Assembly (NCBI GenBank): GCA_017550025.1
Contig: JAFYLU010000084.1
Coordinates: 1 to 64,000 of the forward strand
Direction: 5' to 3'
Source of the DNA: Bacteroidales bacterium
GTDB taxonomy: Bacteria > Bacteroidota > Bacteroidia > Bacteroidales > UBA932
Length of the DNA stretch: 64,000 bases
Every line of letters starts with the position of its first letter. Position 1 is the first letter of the stretch. A model generated the notes under the pieces. That model did not search any database. It was not told the origin of the DNA and saw nothing but the letters and a program-made list of their open reading frames with translations. Shown piece by piece: positions 1-8,842 of the stretch. The translations under genes were made by a program, and so were the position numbers.

Positions 1-1941
1 AATGTAGTTCACATTATCTGGAATGATAACCTCGGTCAACTTGGTACATTCCTCAAAAGCCTCTCTGCCGATTGTCACAAGACCTGTTCCGATGGTAATA
101 TCTGTAAGGTTGCTGCAGCCTGAAAATGCACCGGTTCCAAGCTCCTCAAGCTTATTGCCGATCTTTAAGCTTGCGAGGGACTTACAGTTACGGAAAGCCT
201 CCGCCTCGAGAGTTTCGACTGACTCCGGAAGAACAAGAGAAGGTATAGCTGTTCCCCTGAATGCATAAGCACCGATATAGTTCAGTGTCGATCCGAGGGT
301 GAGGTCCGAGAGTTGAGGGCAGCCTCCGAATGCTGACTGACCGATTTCAAGGACGCCATTGCCGAGAACTACCTTGTTAAGAAGAGTACAGCCGTTGAAT
401 GCCTCGTAATAAATGTACTTCAGATTATCAGGAATCACAATCTCTGTCAGTCTGATACATCCTTCGAAAGCTTCTCTTCCTATTACTTCCGCACTTGCTG
501 GAATATTGATTGAAGCAAGCTTGGTCTGACCTGAAAATCCTGTAACTTCCTTGATCGGCTCGCTGAAAGTGAGAGTACCCACTCCATTCTCATACACATT
601 GCTGATCAGCTTGTCATGCTTATATGTAATAGGAGCACCGTCAGTAGTAGTATATGTTATCACCGGCATCATGCTGGTATCGAATTCTGCAAGAAGCGGA
701 ACATATGCGCTGATAAGGCTTGTCTCACCCTCTGTAAGAGTAAGGGCTGCACTTGCTGTCACATTTTCCATGTAGAAGTCATCGCTGAGATTCTCGCCGG
801 AAACTGTTACAGTGACGATACCGTCATTTGCATCGGCTTCAACTGAAATAACTGGGAGCGATACAAATCTGCTCTCTGCACGTGTCTGTGTATATACAGC
901 CTTCATTGAAACCATTTCAGCAGTAATCCTGCCGGCAAGGTCCTTCGGAGTCACTTCAAAATCAAAAGTTCCGACACCTTCGTCAACTCCCGCTGTCTTC
1001 TTTATAAGCACGCATCCGTCATTATATTCCGGAACGAATGTGAGTGACTGGATCTGGTTCGTAACCTTTCCGGAAGACATAGGGATTGCAAGTACTGTTC
1101 CGTCTGCAAGGGTGAAACGAGCCTCATTCTCATCCCACTCGACAGAACTGAACATCGAATCGCCGTCCTTTCCATCCTTTCCGTCAACTCCATCCTTTCC
1201 GTCAGCACCGTCTGCTCCATCCTTACCGTCTTCACCTGTAGCCGGACCAAGTTCATACCAGGTTTCACCCCAGTCATATGTAACATACCAGATGCCGTCC
1301 TCAATTGCCAGAACAGGTGTCAGACCGTCCATACCGTCAAGACCATCTTCACCATCTTCTCCGTCAAGGCCATCCTGACCGTCTTCTCCGTCCTGACCAT
1401 CTTTTCCGTCTTCGCCATCTTTTCCGTCAGTTCCGACAGCCTTTACCTTATTGCCAGTCGCATCAAGGAGCCAGTCGCCGTCAACAGTCCAATACCAGTT
1501 GCCGTCAGATGCCTTTTTCACACCGATTACAGGTGTATGACCATCCTTTCCATCCTGGCCATCTTTACCGTCTTCACCATCCTTGCCATTCAGACCGTCC
1601 TTTCCATTAGTACCGTCCTTACCATTAGTACCGTCCTTACCATCCTGGCCATGATAGATGCTTACCATACCCTTCTTCTCAAAGTGAATAGTGTAGCCTA
1701 CAACCTTTCCGGCAGAGGTAATCTCTGTAATGGACTTGATGTAATCATGCTCTTCCAATGCAGTGACAATCTCCTGAATGGAAGTGATGTTTGTGTTGAT
1801 GTTGTTGCATAACTCCTGAAGAGTCTCGACCTTGTCTTCAAGCTGATCCACACGGTCAACAACCGCATTGAGATCGCTTTGCTTTGCGCAACTGCATACA
1901 AGCATGCATAAAGCAAGGATAATGATAGATAACTTTTTCAT
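1..1941 (-). CDS. Surface lipoprotein with DUF4988 domain, collagen-like repeats and BspA-type leucine-rich repeats (3' end outside window)
   Basis: The reading frame is open from ATG at 1941 to the window edge (647 codons), so the C-terminus is missing. It starts with a lipoprotein signal ending LVCS-Cys18. Residues about 22-95 form a coiled coil plus a YTIHF...YHG segment typical of the DUF4988 / PL29-lyase N-terminal domain. Three collagen-like Gly-X-Y blocks rich in GKDG/GEDG follow (about 98-134, 170-206, 236-260), separated by two related spacers containing TPV and WY motifs. A beta-sandwich-like region comes next, then from about residue 440 tandem units of about 23 residues (AF..C..L..I.IP) typical of BspA LRR_5 repeats. 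Such proteins are usually exported, surface-exposed and adhesive; the ligand is unknown. A TAnnTTTG box lies just upstream on the minus strand (1977-1984). Confidence 0.85.
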   Translation of the reverse strand, partial: MKKLSIIILALCMLVCSCAKQSDLNAVVDRVDQLEDKVETLQELCNNINTNITSIQEIVTALEEHDYIKSITEITSAGKVVGYTIHFEKKGMVSIYHGQDGKDGTNGKDGTNGKDGLNGKDGEDGKDGQDGKDGHTPVIGVKKASDGNWYWTVDGDWLLDATGNKVKAVGTDGKDGEDGKDGQDGEDGQDGLDGEDGEDGLDGMDGLTPVLAIEDGIWYVTYDWGETWYELGPATGEDGKDGADGADGKDGVDGKDGKDGDSMFSSVEWDENEARFTLADGTVLAIPMSSGKVTNQIQSLTFVPEYNDGCVLIKKTAGVDEGVGTFDFEVTPKDLAGRITAEMVSMKAVYTQTRAESRFVSLPVISVEADANDGIVTVTVSGENLSDDFYMENVTASAALTLTEGETSLISAYVPLLAEFDTSMMPVITYTTTDGAPITYKHDKLISNVYENGVGTLTFSEPIKEVTGFSGQTKLASINIPASAEVIGREAFEGCIRLTEIVIPDNLKYIYYEAFNGCTLLNKVVLGNGVLEIGQSAFGGCPQLSDLTLGSTLNYIGAYAFRGTAIPSLVLPESVETLEAEAFRNCKSLASLKIGNKLEELGTGAFSGCSNLTDITIGTGLVTIGREAFEECTKLTEVIIPDNVNYI

Positions 1942-1976
1942 ATGTTTTATTGATTAGTTGTCAGACACGACAAAGG

Positions 1977-1984
1977 CAAAGTTA
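1977..1984 (-). promoter_or_regulatory. Bacteroidota -7 box for the repeat lipoprotein
   Basis: The minus strand reads TAACTTTG, matching TAnnTTTG, 35 bases before the ATG. A TTTG that could act as -33 lies at 2008-2011, but the 23-base spacing is long. Confidence 0.4.
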
Positions 1985-1993
1985 AGAAAATTA

Positions 1994-2686
1994 TCAATAC
2001 CTTGCACCAAAAATCATAGAACCTATACGCACCATCGTAGAACCATATCCGATGGCAATAGGATAATCATCAGACATCCCGATAGAGAGCTCGGTAAATT
2101 CCTGGCGCAGAGACGGATACAGACCCAACACCTTCTCATGCAGAGAACTGATGGCCTTGAAATCAGACTCAATCACAGCTTCATCTTCAGTAAATGTGGC
2201 CATTCCCATGATACCCTTGAACCGGATATTGGCATATTTACCGGAACCCGCAAGGATTTCCAGAATCTCTTCAGGATCAAAGCCCTGCTTTGTATCCTCT
2301 GCAGCCACATGCGGCTCGAGCAGGACCTTTATGACCTTACCGTTAAGCCTGCCCCATGAATCTATCGCTTCAAGCAGCCTTAAGGAATCCACGGACTGCA
2401 CAAGAGACACATACGGAAGGACCATCTTGAGCTTGTTGGTCTGAAGATGGCCGATGAAATGCCACTGGATGTCTGCCATATAGTCTGGATCTCCCAGCTC
2501 AATACGTCTGGCCTCCAGAGTCCTCACCTTTGCAAGCAGTTCCTGCGGGCGGCTCTCGGCAAATATCCTCTGTCCTGCCGAATATGCCTCCTCGATGGAT
2601 TCGAAAGGGTGGAATTTGGAAACTGCCACCAACTTTACAGTTGCTGGCAGTTCCGATTTAAGTCTTTTTATTGTCTCTTTGATCAT
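1994..2686 (-). CDS. yggS: YggS/PROSC family pyridoxal-phosphate homeostasis protein
   Basis: A 230-residue protein of the family's normal length. It is a single alanine-racemase-type TIM barrel that binds PLP but is not known to be catalytic; the family controls free PLP and affects amino-acid pools. The PLP lysine is K24 in AVSKFHP, and the IQWHFIGHLQTNK and C-terminal SIGMSDDYPIAI..GSTMVRIG motifs are intact. Its ATG directly abuts the yidC stop codon (TAA then ATG), so the two genes are translationally linked. Identification is firm; the physiological partner enzymes cannot be read from the sequence. Confidence 0.95.
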   Translation of the reverse strand: MIKETIKRLKSELPATVKLVAVSKFHPFESIEEAYSAGQRIFAESRPQELLAKVRTLEARRIELGDPDYMADIQWHFIGHLQTNKLKMVLPYVSLVQSVDSLRLLEAIDSWGRLNGKVIKVLLEPHVAAEDTKQGFDPEEILEILAGSGKYANIRFKGIMGMATFTEDEAVIESDFKAISSLHEKVLGLYPSLRQEFTELSIGMSDDYPIAIGYGSTMVRIGSMIFGARY

Positions 2687-4549
2687 TTATCTGCGATTCT
2701 GCTGTTTCTGCATCTGCTCCTGCATTCTCTGAGCCTCTTCGAGTCTCTGCTGCCACTTTGACTTCTTCTTTGGCTGATTTGCCCTGAGCATCATGTCCGC
2801 ACGTACCTTGTCTTCGGTAACGACATACTTGCGGATATACCATGTCATGATCATGGTGATGATGTTCGAAAGGAGGTAGTAGTAGCTGAGTGCAGCTGAA
2901 AGGTTGTTACAGATGAAGAACATCATGATAGGCATGAGCCATACGCTCATGAACTTCATTCCTGCCATGTTCGGATCATCAGACATCTGTGACGAGGTCA
3001 TCTTCGAATAGAAGAACATGGTCACAGCCATCAGAAGGGCAAACAACGAGAGATGATCTCCCAGAAGAGGAACATTGACTCCGAAATCCCAGATCGAATC
3101 ATAAGCACTGAGGTCATCAGCCCAAAGGAACTTCTGCTGACGGAGCTCGATTGATGCAGGGAAGAAACGGAACATTGCGAAGAGGATAGGCATCTGGAGA
3201 AGCATAGGCAGACATCCTCCCATAGGACTGATACCGGCCTTCTGATAGAGTTCCATCATTGCCTGCTGCTTCTTCATAGCGTCCTTTTCATTCGGATACT
3301 TCGCATTGAGCTTGTCCACTTCCGGCTTGATCACCTGCATCTTTGCCGATGACTTGTATGACTTGATTGTAAGCGGAGAAATGATCAGCTTGATGAGAAG
3401 GGTCATGAGAAGGATCACAAGGCCATAGTTGCTGAAGAACTTGCCAAGGAAGTCGAAGCATGGGATGATGACAAGACGGCTGAACCAGCCTACCATCCAT
3501 CCGCCGAGAGGAATGATCTTCTCATACTTCTGGTCATAGCTCTTGAGGGTACGGTAGTCGTTAGGTCCGAAATAGAACTCGTATGGGAGAGTTATATTGC
3601 TCGAACCAGCCTGGAAATCAGAACGAAGCCTTGCAGTGCAGGCCATGAGCTTGCCTTCAGCCTTGTACTGATCCTCCGGATAGAACTTCAGACTGAAATC
3701 AGCTGAAGCGAACTCCGAACCTGATGTCATGATCGCAGAGAAGAACTGCTGCTGGAATGCGAACCACTTCAGTCTTGTGTCTACACGTTCATCTCCGTCA
3801 CGGCCTCTGCCGATCTCATCCGGCTTCTTGTCGCCGCTGAAATAGAAATCAAGTTTCGAATACTGCTTTTCATTCTTATAGCCCTTCTCAAGGCGAGGAA
3901 TGATCACAGACCAGTCGATGTCAAGCATCGACACATTGCGCGGAATAAGATTTTCCATATTCACGAACGAAAGTTCGTTCTGCATCATGTAGCTGCCTTC
4001 AGGAAGGAAGTACTTCTGCTGGATATATCCGCCGCCTGCAAAAGGAAGACGCATCACGAGGGTCGAGTCGCTATGCTCCGCAACCTGGAACACAAAATCC
4101 TTTGTGTTGATGTTCTCGCCTGCATAGATACTTATGCCCATCTGGCTCATTTCAGGCTTGATGAGGTACAGCTCTGTGCTGTCGTAGGTCATGTAGTCCT
4201 TGATCTTCACAGAATAAGGCTGCGCACCTCTTGTTGTGAACTCGATGTCTACCTTGTCGTTGGAAAGCATGCATAATGATGCATCAGCAAGTCTGGCTTC
4301 TGTAAGCATGCTGTCCTTGTAGGCCGGCATGTTCATTACCTTAACACCTGCCATCTCGCCTTCACTCACAAGGCCCTCGGCTCTTTTAAGAGAGTCCATG
4401 GCCATCGCGGCCATATGCTCTACCATTGCGATGGAATCAAGCTGCGCCTGTGCTTCCATCTGCTTCTTATACTGTCTTGACTGGTACCATGAAAATCCCA
4501 TCATGATAACGAAGATCAAGACAAATCCTGTCAAATTACTCTTCTTCAT
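2687..4549 (-). CDS. yidC: Membrane protein insertase YidC/Oxa1
   Basis: A 620-residue inner-membrane insertase that inserts and folds membrane proteins with or without SecYEG. One transmembrane segment near residues 7-22 is followed by a large periplasmic domain (about 60-350). The conserved C-terminal five-helix core spans about 355-590 (GLVILLMTLLIKLIISPLT; GGCLPMLLQMPILFAMFRFF). The extreme C-terminus is basic and glutamine-rich, as in many YidC proteins. The length and the N-terminal extension suit a Gram-negative YidC. It lies downstream of the DUF349 gene and immediately before yggS. Confidence 0.97.
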   Translation of the reverse strand: MKKSNLTGFVLIFVIMMGFSWYQSRQYKKQMEAQAQLDSIAMVEHMAAMAMDSLKRAEGLVSEGEMAGVKVMNMPAYKDSMLTEARLADASLCMLSNDKVDIEFTTRGAQPYSVKIKDYMTYDSTELYLIKPEMSQMGISIYAGENINTKDFVFQVAEHSDSTLVMRLPFAGGGYIQQKYFLPEGSYMMQNELSFVNMENLIPRNVSMLDIDWSVIIPRLEKGYKNEKQYSKLDFYFSGDKKPDEIGRGRDGDERVDTRLKWFAFQQQFFSAIMTSGSEFASADFSLKFYPEDQYKAEGKLMACTARLRSDFQAGSSNITLPYEFYFGPNDYRTLKSYDQKYEKIIPLGGWMVGWFSRLVIIPCFDFLGKFFSNYGLVILLMTLLIKLIISPLTIKSYKSSAKMQVIKPEVDKLNAKYPNEKDAMKKQQAMMELYQKAGISPMGGCLPMLLQMPILFAMFRFFPASIELRQQKFLWADDLSAYDSIWDFGVNVPLLGDHLSLFALLMAVTMFFYSKMTSSQMSDDPNMAGMKFMSVWLMPIMMFFICNNLSAALSYYYLLSNIITMIMTWYIRKYVVTEDKVRADMMLRANQPKKKSKWQQRLEEAQRMQEQMQKQQNRR

Positions 4550-4574
4550 TTATGAATTATATAATTATACAAAC

Positions 4575-4601
4575 AGGCGGCGCTCCTTTAGACCACCGCC
4601 T
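4575..4601 (-). terminator. Probable terminator after the DUF349 gene
   Basis: Arms AGGCGG and CCGCCT form a short GC-rich stem in the 58-base gap between the DUF349 gene and yidC. On the minus strand it is followed by GTTTGT, so termination is probably partial and yidC may also be reached by read-through. Confidence 0.45.
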
Positions 4602-4607
4602 TTATCA

Positions 4608-6401
4608 TTATTCCTGATCTTCAGCCTCTGTGAGAACTCGTATCTGCTCTGCAAGAGCCTTGAGTTCTTCTTTAGCATGAGCGATTCTCTCTTCCATCTG
4701 CTTCACCAGAGGAGCCGAATTCTTCGACATCGAGAAGAAACCGATATTGTTCTCATATGTCACGATGTCCTGCTCGAGCTGGTTGTACTTCTGGATAAGG
4801 CGCTCCTTGTCTGAAAGTGCAGGCTTGCCACCACGGCCGCGACGGTTGCCTCCGCGTGCCGGTGCAGGGAACTTGGCATTGAGAGCCTCCTTGTAAGCCT
4901 GTGCGACATTATCCTTCTCCTTGAACGGAACGAATCCGATTTCCTGCCATCTCTTCTGGAAATCCTGCATTGCAGCTGCATCAGACTCATCATTCTTGAG
5001 CTCGTATGCCTTGATTTCCTCGATCAGACGCTGCTTTGCCTTGAGGTTGCCATAGAAGTCATTCTCCGGCTTCGCATTCTTGTCTCTTTCTGCGAAGAAT
5101 TCGTCGCATGCTGCACGGAATCTCTTCCAGAGCTGCTCTGACTTCTTGCGTGGAACAGCTCCGATCTCCTTCCACTGCTTCTGAAGGTTGATGAACTGGT
5201 CAGTAGCCTTCTTCCATTCAGTGCTTGACTTGAGAGCCTCGGCTGCCTCACACAGAGACACCTTCTTCTCAAGATTTGAATTGATGCTGTCCTTATATTC
5301 AGTATAGAAATCTCTCTTGCGGCCGTAGAACTTGTCGCATGCAGCACGGAAGCGGTCATAGATCTTCTGGTTGTCCTTCTTTGAAGCGAAGCCGATGGTC
5401 TTCCATTCCTTCTGGATATCCTCGATCTCCTTCGAGAATGCATTCCACTCATTTGAGTTGGTAACCTCTCTCTCTGCGATCTCCTCCACCTTCTCGCAAA
5501 GCACAGTCTTCTTCGCAAGGTTCTCCGCATGCTGTTCCTTGAGGCCTTCAAAGAATGTCTGATACTTCTTGTTCACCACGGCTGTAGCTGCCTTGAAGCG
5601 GTCCCAGATCTGGTCTCTGTATTCCTTCGCAACAGGACCGAACTCCTTCCACTGCTCGTGAAGCTTCTGAAGCTCACGGAAAGCCTCAACTACATTCGGA
5701 TTCTCGGCAAGTCTCTCCGCAAATTCGCAGAACTGCTCCTTTGCCTCAAGATTCTTCTTGAAGTCAAGGTCACGAAGCTCACGGTTGATCTTCACCATAT
5801 CATAGAACTGCTCCACATAGAGCTGATATGTTTCATTGATGTTCCTGTAGCTCTGTGCAGGAACAGGACCGATTGTCCTCCAACGGTTCTGGATCTCACG
5901 GAATTCAGGGAATGTAGCATTCACATCCTCCTGCTTCTCGAGGAGAGCCTTGAGGTCAGCGATCACAGCCTCCTTCTTTGCGAGGTTGTCTTCACGCTCC
6001 TTCTCGAGCTGCCTGTTATACTCGGCACGCTCCTTCTTATATTTATTATAAAGTTCCTTGAAGCCTCTTTCAACCTCAGCGAAAGGATTCTCGCTTACTG
6101 TTTCCTCTACAGGAGTCTCTACAGCTTCTTCAGTCTCTGACGGTTCAGCTGCAACTTCTGCCGCAACAAGACCGGCATCAGCCTTCTCTTTCTGGAGTCT
6201 CTTGTAGAATGCCGACTTGATAGCCTCGGCTTCCTTGGACAATTTCATTCTTTCCTCGTTCTGAACAAGCTCCTCAAAAAGCCTGATAAGCTCTGCAAGT
6301 GTCTTTTCAGAATAATTTACAGCTGGCTCTGCAATTTCAACAGTCTCAGCCACTACTACATCTGATGCTGCTGCAACACCAGGGATGATCTCTTCACTCA
6401 T
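4608..6401 (-). CDS. DUF349 repeat protein
   Basis: A 597-residue, highly charged and mostly helical protein built from repeated DUF349 units (about 70-80 residues each, recurring W..IG.V/F, W.RFR.A.D.FF.R and QKEWK motifs) from about residue 105 to 520. The N-terminus is acidic (residues 1-130), and a C-terminal coiled coil follows an RGGNRRGRGG segment. DUF349 proteins are widespread in Bacteroidota and Actinobacteria; their biochemical role is not established. No signal peptide or membrane segment is visible, so it is probably cytoplasmic. It is transcribed away from trmD, and a minus-strand TATATTTG box lies at 6440-6447. Confidence 0.85.
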   Translation of the reverse strand: MSEEIIPGVAAASDVVVAETVEIAEPAVNYSEKTLAELIRLFEELVQNEERMKLSKEAEAIKSAFYKRLQKEKADAGLVAAEVAAEPSETEEAVETPVEETVSENPFAEVERGFKELYNKYKKERAEYNRQLEKEREDNLAKKEAVIADLKALLEKQEDVNATFPEFREIQNRWRTIGPVPAQSYRNINETYQLYVEQFYDMVKINRELRDLDFKKNLEAKEQFCEFAERLAENPNVVEAFRELQKLHEQWKEFGPVAKEYRDQIWDRFKAATAVVNKKYQTFFEGLKEQHAENLAKKTVLCEKVEEIAEREVTNSNEWNAFSKEIEDIQKEWKTIGFASKKDNQKIYDRFRAACDKFYGRKRDFYTEYKDSINSNLEKKVSLCEAAEALKSSTEWKKATDQFINLQKQWKEIGAVPRKKSEQLWKRFRAACDEFFAERDKNAKPENDFYGNLKAKQRLIEEIKAYELKNDESDAAAMQDFQKRWQEIGFVPFKEKDNVAQAYKEALNAKFPAPARGGNRRGRGGKPALSDKERLIQKYNQLEQDIVTYENNIGFFSMSKNSAPLVKQMEERIAHAKEELKALAEQIRVLTEAEDQE

Positions 6402-6439
6402 AATAATGGAGTTATTGGTTTATAAATTCGTACAAGTCG

Positions 6440-6447
6440 CAAATATA
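6440..6447 (-). promoter_or_regulatory. -7 box for the DUF349 gene
   Basis: The minus strand reads TATATTTG, 39 bases before the ATG. It is back-to-back with the trmD -7 box at 6480-6487. Confidence 0.5.
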
Positions 6448-6479
6448 CCATTTTTTTAGTAAAACTCACATCAAAATAT

Positions 6480-6487
6480 TATTTTTG
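6480..6487 (+). promoter_or_regulatory. -7 box for trmD
   Basis: TATTTTTG matches TAnnTTTG. It lies 32 bases before the chosen trmD ATG, which supports transcription starting near 6493 and translation from 6520. Confidence 0.5.
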
Positions 6488-6519
6488 CAGTCGGAAATGA
6501 AAAATTGAAAACAATCATC

Positions 6520-7197
6520 ATGAGAATTGACATAATCACTGTTGTTCCTGAACTTCTCGAAAGCCCCCTCAGCCATTCGATTGTCGGTCGCGCAATAAAA
6601 AAAGGACTCGTTGAAATCCATATCCACAATTTACGCAAATACGGAAAAGGACCACGTCTTCAGGTCGACGACTACAGTTACGGCGGAGACGCAGGAATGG
6701 TCATCATGCTCGAACCCGTGTTCAACATGATAGAGGAACTCAAGGCGGAAAGAGAATATGACGAGATCATTTATATGTCTCCTGACGGAGAAATACTCGA
6801 CCAGGGCATCGCCAACGAACTCTCCCTCAAAGGAAACATAATCCTGCTTTGCGGACATTACAAGGGCATCGACCACCGCATCAGGGAGCATCTCATCACA
6901 CGTGAGATTTCCGTAGGTGACTATGTGCTCAGCGGAGGCGAGCTCCCTGCAGCAATACTTGCTGACTCCATAATAAGACTCATCCCCGGAGCCCTTTCAG
7001 ACGAGACATCAGCCTTGAGCGACAGCTTCCAGGACGGCCTGCTCTCCCCTCCGGTCTACACCCGCCCTGCAGAATTCAACGGATGGAAGGTTCCTGATGT
7101 CCTCTTAAGCGGAAATCCGAAACTCATCAGGGAATGGCAGGACGAACAGGCCATCGAAAGAACCAGAAAGCTCCGTCCGAATCTCCTGACAGATTAA
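6520..7197 (+). CDS. trmD: tRNA (guanine-37-N1) methyltransferase
   Basis: A 225-residue SPOUT-class methyltransferase that makes m1G37 in tRNAs and so prevents +1 frameshifting. The S-adenosylmethionine trefoil-knot motifs are clear ([25 protein letters not shown]), as is the C-terminal PPVYTRP tail. I chose ATG at 6520 because the protein then begins [11 protein letters not shown], as in the family; an in-frame TTG at 6505 would add only MKTII. It stands apart from the usual rimM/rplS partners and is followed by the intergenic RNA candidate. Confidence 0.96.
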   Translation: MRIDIITVVPELLESPLSHSIVGRAIKKGLVEIHIHNLRKYGKGPRLQVDDYSYGGDAGMVIMLEPVFNMIEELKAEREYDEIIYMSPDGEILDQGIANELSLKGNIILLCGHYKGIDHRIREHLITREISVGDYVLSGGELPAAILADSIIRLIPGALSDETSALSDSFQDGLLSPPVYTRPAEFNGWKVPDVLLSGNPKLIREWQDEQAIERTRKLRPNLLTD

Positions 7198-7210
7198 AAG
7201 TGAAGAAATA

Positions 7211-7241
7211 TTTGCAAATATCAATTTATTATCTAAATTTG
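7211..7241 (+). promoter_or_regulatory. Full Bacteroidota consensus promoter with no ORF downstream
   Basis: TTTG at 7211-7214, a 19-base spacer and TAAATTTG at 7234-7241 match the Bacteroidota housekeeping consensus exactly. The next 120 bases contain no plausible coding start and end in an intrinsic terminator. Confidence 0.7.
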
Positions 7242-7246
7242 CATTC

Positions 7247-7366
7247 GACATAACGATTTAATGTCAAACTGACGTTTCTAACCACTAATAATTAATCATC
7301 CCAAAAGGGAAATACACTACACTACTAACTAACCGAAAAAGCCCGCAGTGATGCGAGCTTTTTTAC
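7247..7366 (+). ncRNA. Candidate small RNA between trmD and the 8.0 kb gene
   Basis: The transcript expected from the consensus promoter is about 120 nt and ends at the terminator at 7337-7364. It has no ORF but several small hairpins: GACAT..ATGTC, AAAC-TGAC-GTTT and TCCC-AAAA-GGGA. The middle is A-rich and probably single-stranded (tacactacactactaact). The promoter and terminator are read directly; function and family are unknown. It could instead be a trmD-independent untranslated leader that terminates early, but no gene follows within 650 bases. Confidence 0.55.
7337..7366 (+). terminator. Intrinsic terminator of the RNA candidate
   Basis: AAAAGCCCGCA, loop GTGA and TGCGAGCTTTT pair with one mismatch and run into a T-tract. 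Confidence 0.8.
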
Positions 7367-7370
7367 TTTT

Positions 7371-7990
7371 TCATTGAATCATATCGACTTACATCAGTAC
7401 TCGCATTGATTTTCCGCACACTTTGGAGACAAAACAGCCGTTTCATTAGCAAGGTGTCCAAGTTTTCCTCACTTTGATTTATTTAACCCATGCGTAACCG
7501 GTGCAACAGCCGGGCGGGAGGAGAGCCCTTTGGGCGAGCTCGACGACCCGTCCGGTCTGTAGTCGGCGGAGACCGTATATTCCGGCGACGTTGCACATAG
7601 AACCAGTTTGTTAAAGGCAATAATCTCCAGACTTTTACCTTTCAGAGCCACAAAACAGTTCAATTTGCCTGATCTTGGCCTGTGAGCTCCAAGAATCAGT
7701 GCCTTTTTATCTTTTGCCGTTGAGATATCTCCGGTCGGGCTGGAGAAGACAGAGCACAAGCCATGCACGACATCCCCATAACTCTTGCTGCAATATTCCC
7801 GACGCTTACTTTGATTCTTATGTATTATTGCACTAAATCAGACATTTTTACCATAAAGTTGCAATAATCCCGATGGCTCACAGGATTCTTCAGGAGTAAT
7901 GAAGAAAAAGATCGGGCAGTCATGACGACACATCATCTTTTCGCACCATACAAGACATTTTCCATCAGTAAAGTCCATCGGAAACGAATA
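7371..7990. other. Unassigned 0.6 kb intergenic region
   Basis: No convincing gene is visible. The longest frame is a minus-strand ORF at 7469-7768 (99 codons) lacking a promoter, ribosome site or recognisable domain. The segment 7490-7590 is markedly more G/C-rich than its surroundings (GGGCGGGAGGAGAGCCC), unlike a normal short intergenic gap. It could be a decayed gene, a fragment of a mobile element or a dispersed non-coding repeat; the sequence alone does not decide. Confidence 0.4.
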
Positions 7991-7997
7991 AAAGGAG

Positions 7998-8005
7998 TAT
8001 CTTTG
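7998..8005 (+). promoter_or_regulatory. -7 box for the 8032 gene
   Basis: TATCTTTG lies 26 bases before the ATG at 8032. No clear TTTG is seen at the -33 position. Confidence 0.5.
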
Positions 8006-8031
8006 CAGGCGATCATAAAATTTAAAGGAAA

Positions 8032-8613
8032 ATGGAAGAAAACATACAGTATTACGACACCTATGAGGAGAATCTCTTGAGAGAGGTGCTGAAGATGTGC
8101 ACAAGTCTCGGAATGCTCGACGGCGAACTTCTCAACTCTGAAGACATAGACCAGAAATGGAAGGAATGGGCTCCGGAATATATAGCTGACGCCCTCCCGG
8201 AGATAAACAGCTATCCGGATTTTGCAATCGCATGTGCGGGATATGCCGGAATGGCAGTGGCACAGTGGTGGGATCAGGACTGGGGCAGACACCATAGTGC
8301 GGAATACAAGAGCCTTCACGGACCACGTGGATTCGACGACATGGACGAGCACATCGTCCAGAACATCCTCGGTCTTTCTCTCGACTCGACAGAGGCAAAG
8401 CAGATCATGAACATCCTCCTCTGCTGTGCGCAGAAGGCTACTACCTTCATACAGCACGAGCATATCGAGCACCAGACCGTAAAGGCATTCCATATCTTCG
8501 CCCGCACAGTCAAGGTAATGTTCAGGACAGGAGCAGCTCTCCAGCTCAAGCGTCTGGGCTACAAGTTCCAGAAGGTAGACCTCAACAGGATCAACAGAAA
8601 ACCATTCAACTGA
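8032..8613 (+). CDS. Conserved hypothetical protein
   Basis: A 193-residue soluble protein with no signal peptide or membrane span. It is rich in aromatic and helical segments (AQWWDQDWGRHH; HEHIEHQTVKAFHIFARTVKVMF). I recognise no named domain; the composition suggests an all-helical fold. It begins 27 bases after a -7 box and its stop overlaps the start of the DUF4250 gene (TGATG), so the two are co-translated. It looks like a real gene because of this coupling and codon use like its neighbours, but I assign no function. Confidence 0.75.
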   Translation: MEENIQYYDTYEENLLREVLKMCTSLGMLDGELLNSEDIDQKWKEWAPEYIADALPEINSYPDFAIACAGYAGMAVAQWWDQDWGRHHSAEYKSLHGPRGFDDMDEHIVQNILGLSLDSTEAKQIMNILLCCAQKATTFIQHEHIEHQTVKAFHIFARTVKVMFRTGAALQLKRLGYKFQKVDLNRINRKPFN

Positions 8614-8792
8614 TGACCGACTATCCGAAGGAACCGGCCATGCTGGCAAGCTGGCTGAACATGAAGCTCCGAGACTTTTACCCGAGTCTCGAGAGCTTAT
8701 GCGAGGATCTGGAAATTGAACGCGCAGACCTGGAAAAGAGGCTTGGCGAGGCAGGATTCGAGTACAATGCAGACCTGAACAAAGTCTGGTGA
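8613..8792 (+). CDS. DUF4250 family small protein
   Basis: A 59-residue frame starting at the ATG that overlaps the previous stop (TGATG). It contains the DUF4250 pattern: P.MLASWLNMKLRD, then SLESLCEDLEI, then LEKRLGEAGFEYN. The family consists of very short proteins of unknown function in Bacteroidota and Firmicutes; the helix-turn-helix-like spacing is suggestive only. Translational coupling to the upstream hypothetical implies a shared role. Confidence 0.85.
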   Translation: MTDYPKEPAMLASWLNMKLRDFYPSLESLCEDLEIERADLEKRLGEAGFEYNADLNKVW

Positions 8793-8842
8793 CACATTAC
8801 ATGACATTCAGACCATAAGACACACTTTTAATTATCATAGCC

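Noticed and set aside
1170..1640. Tandem short DNA repeats resembling a CRISPR or satellite array
   Set aside because: They translate in frame on the minus strand as collagen-like GKDG/GEDG triplets of the lipoprotein; there are no constant-length spacers.
7469..7768. 99-codon minus-strand ORF
   Set aside because: No promoter, ribosome site or recognisable domain; kept only as part of the unexplained intergenic block.
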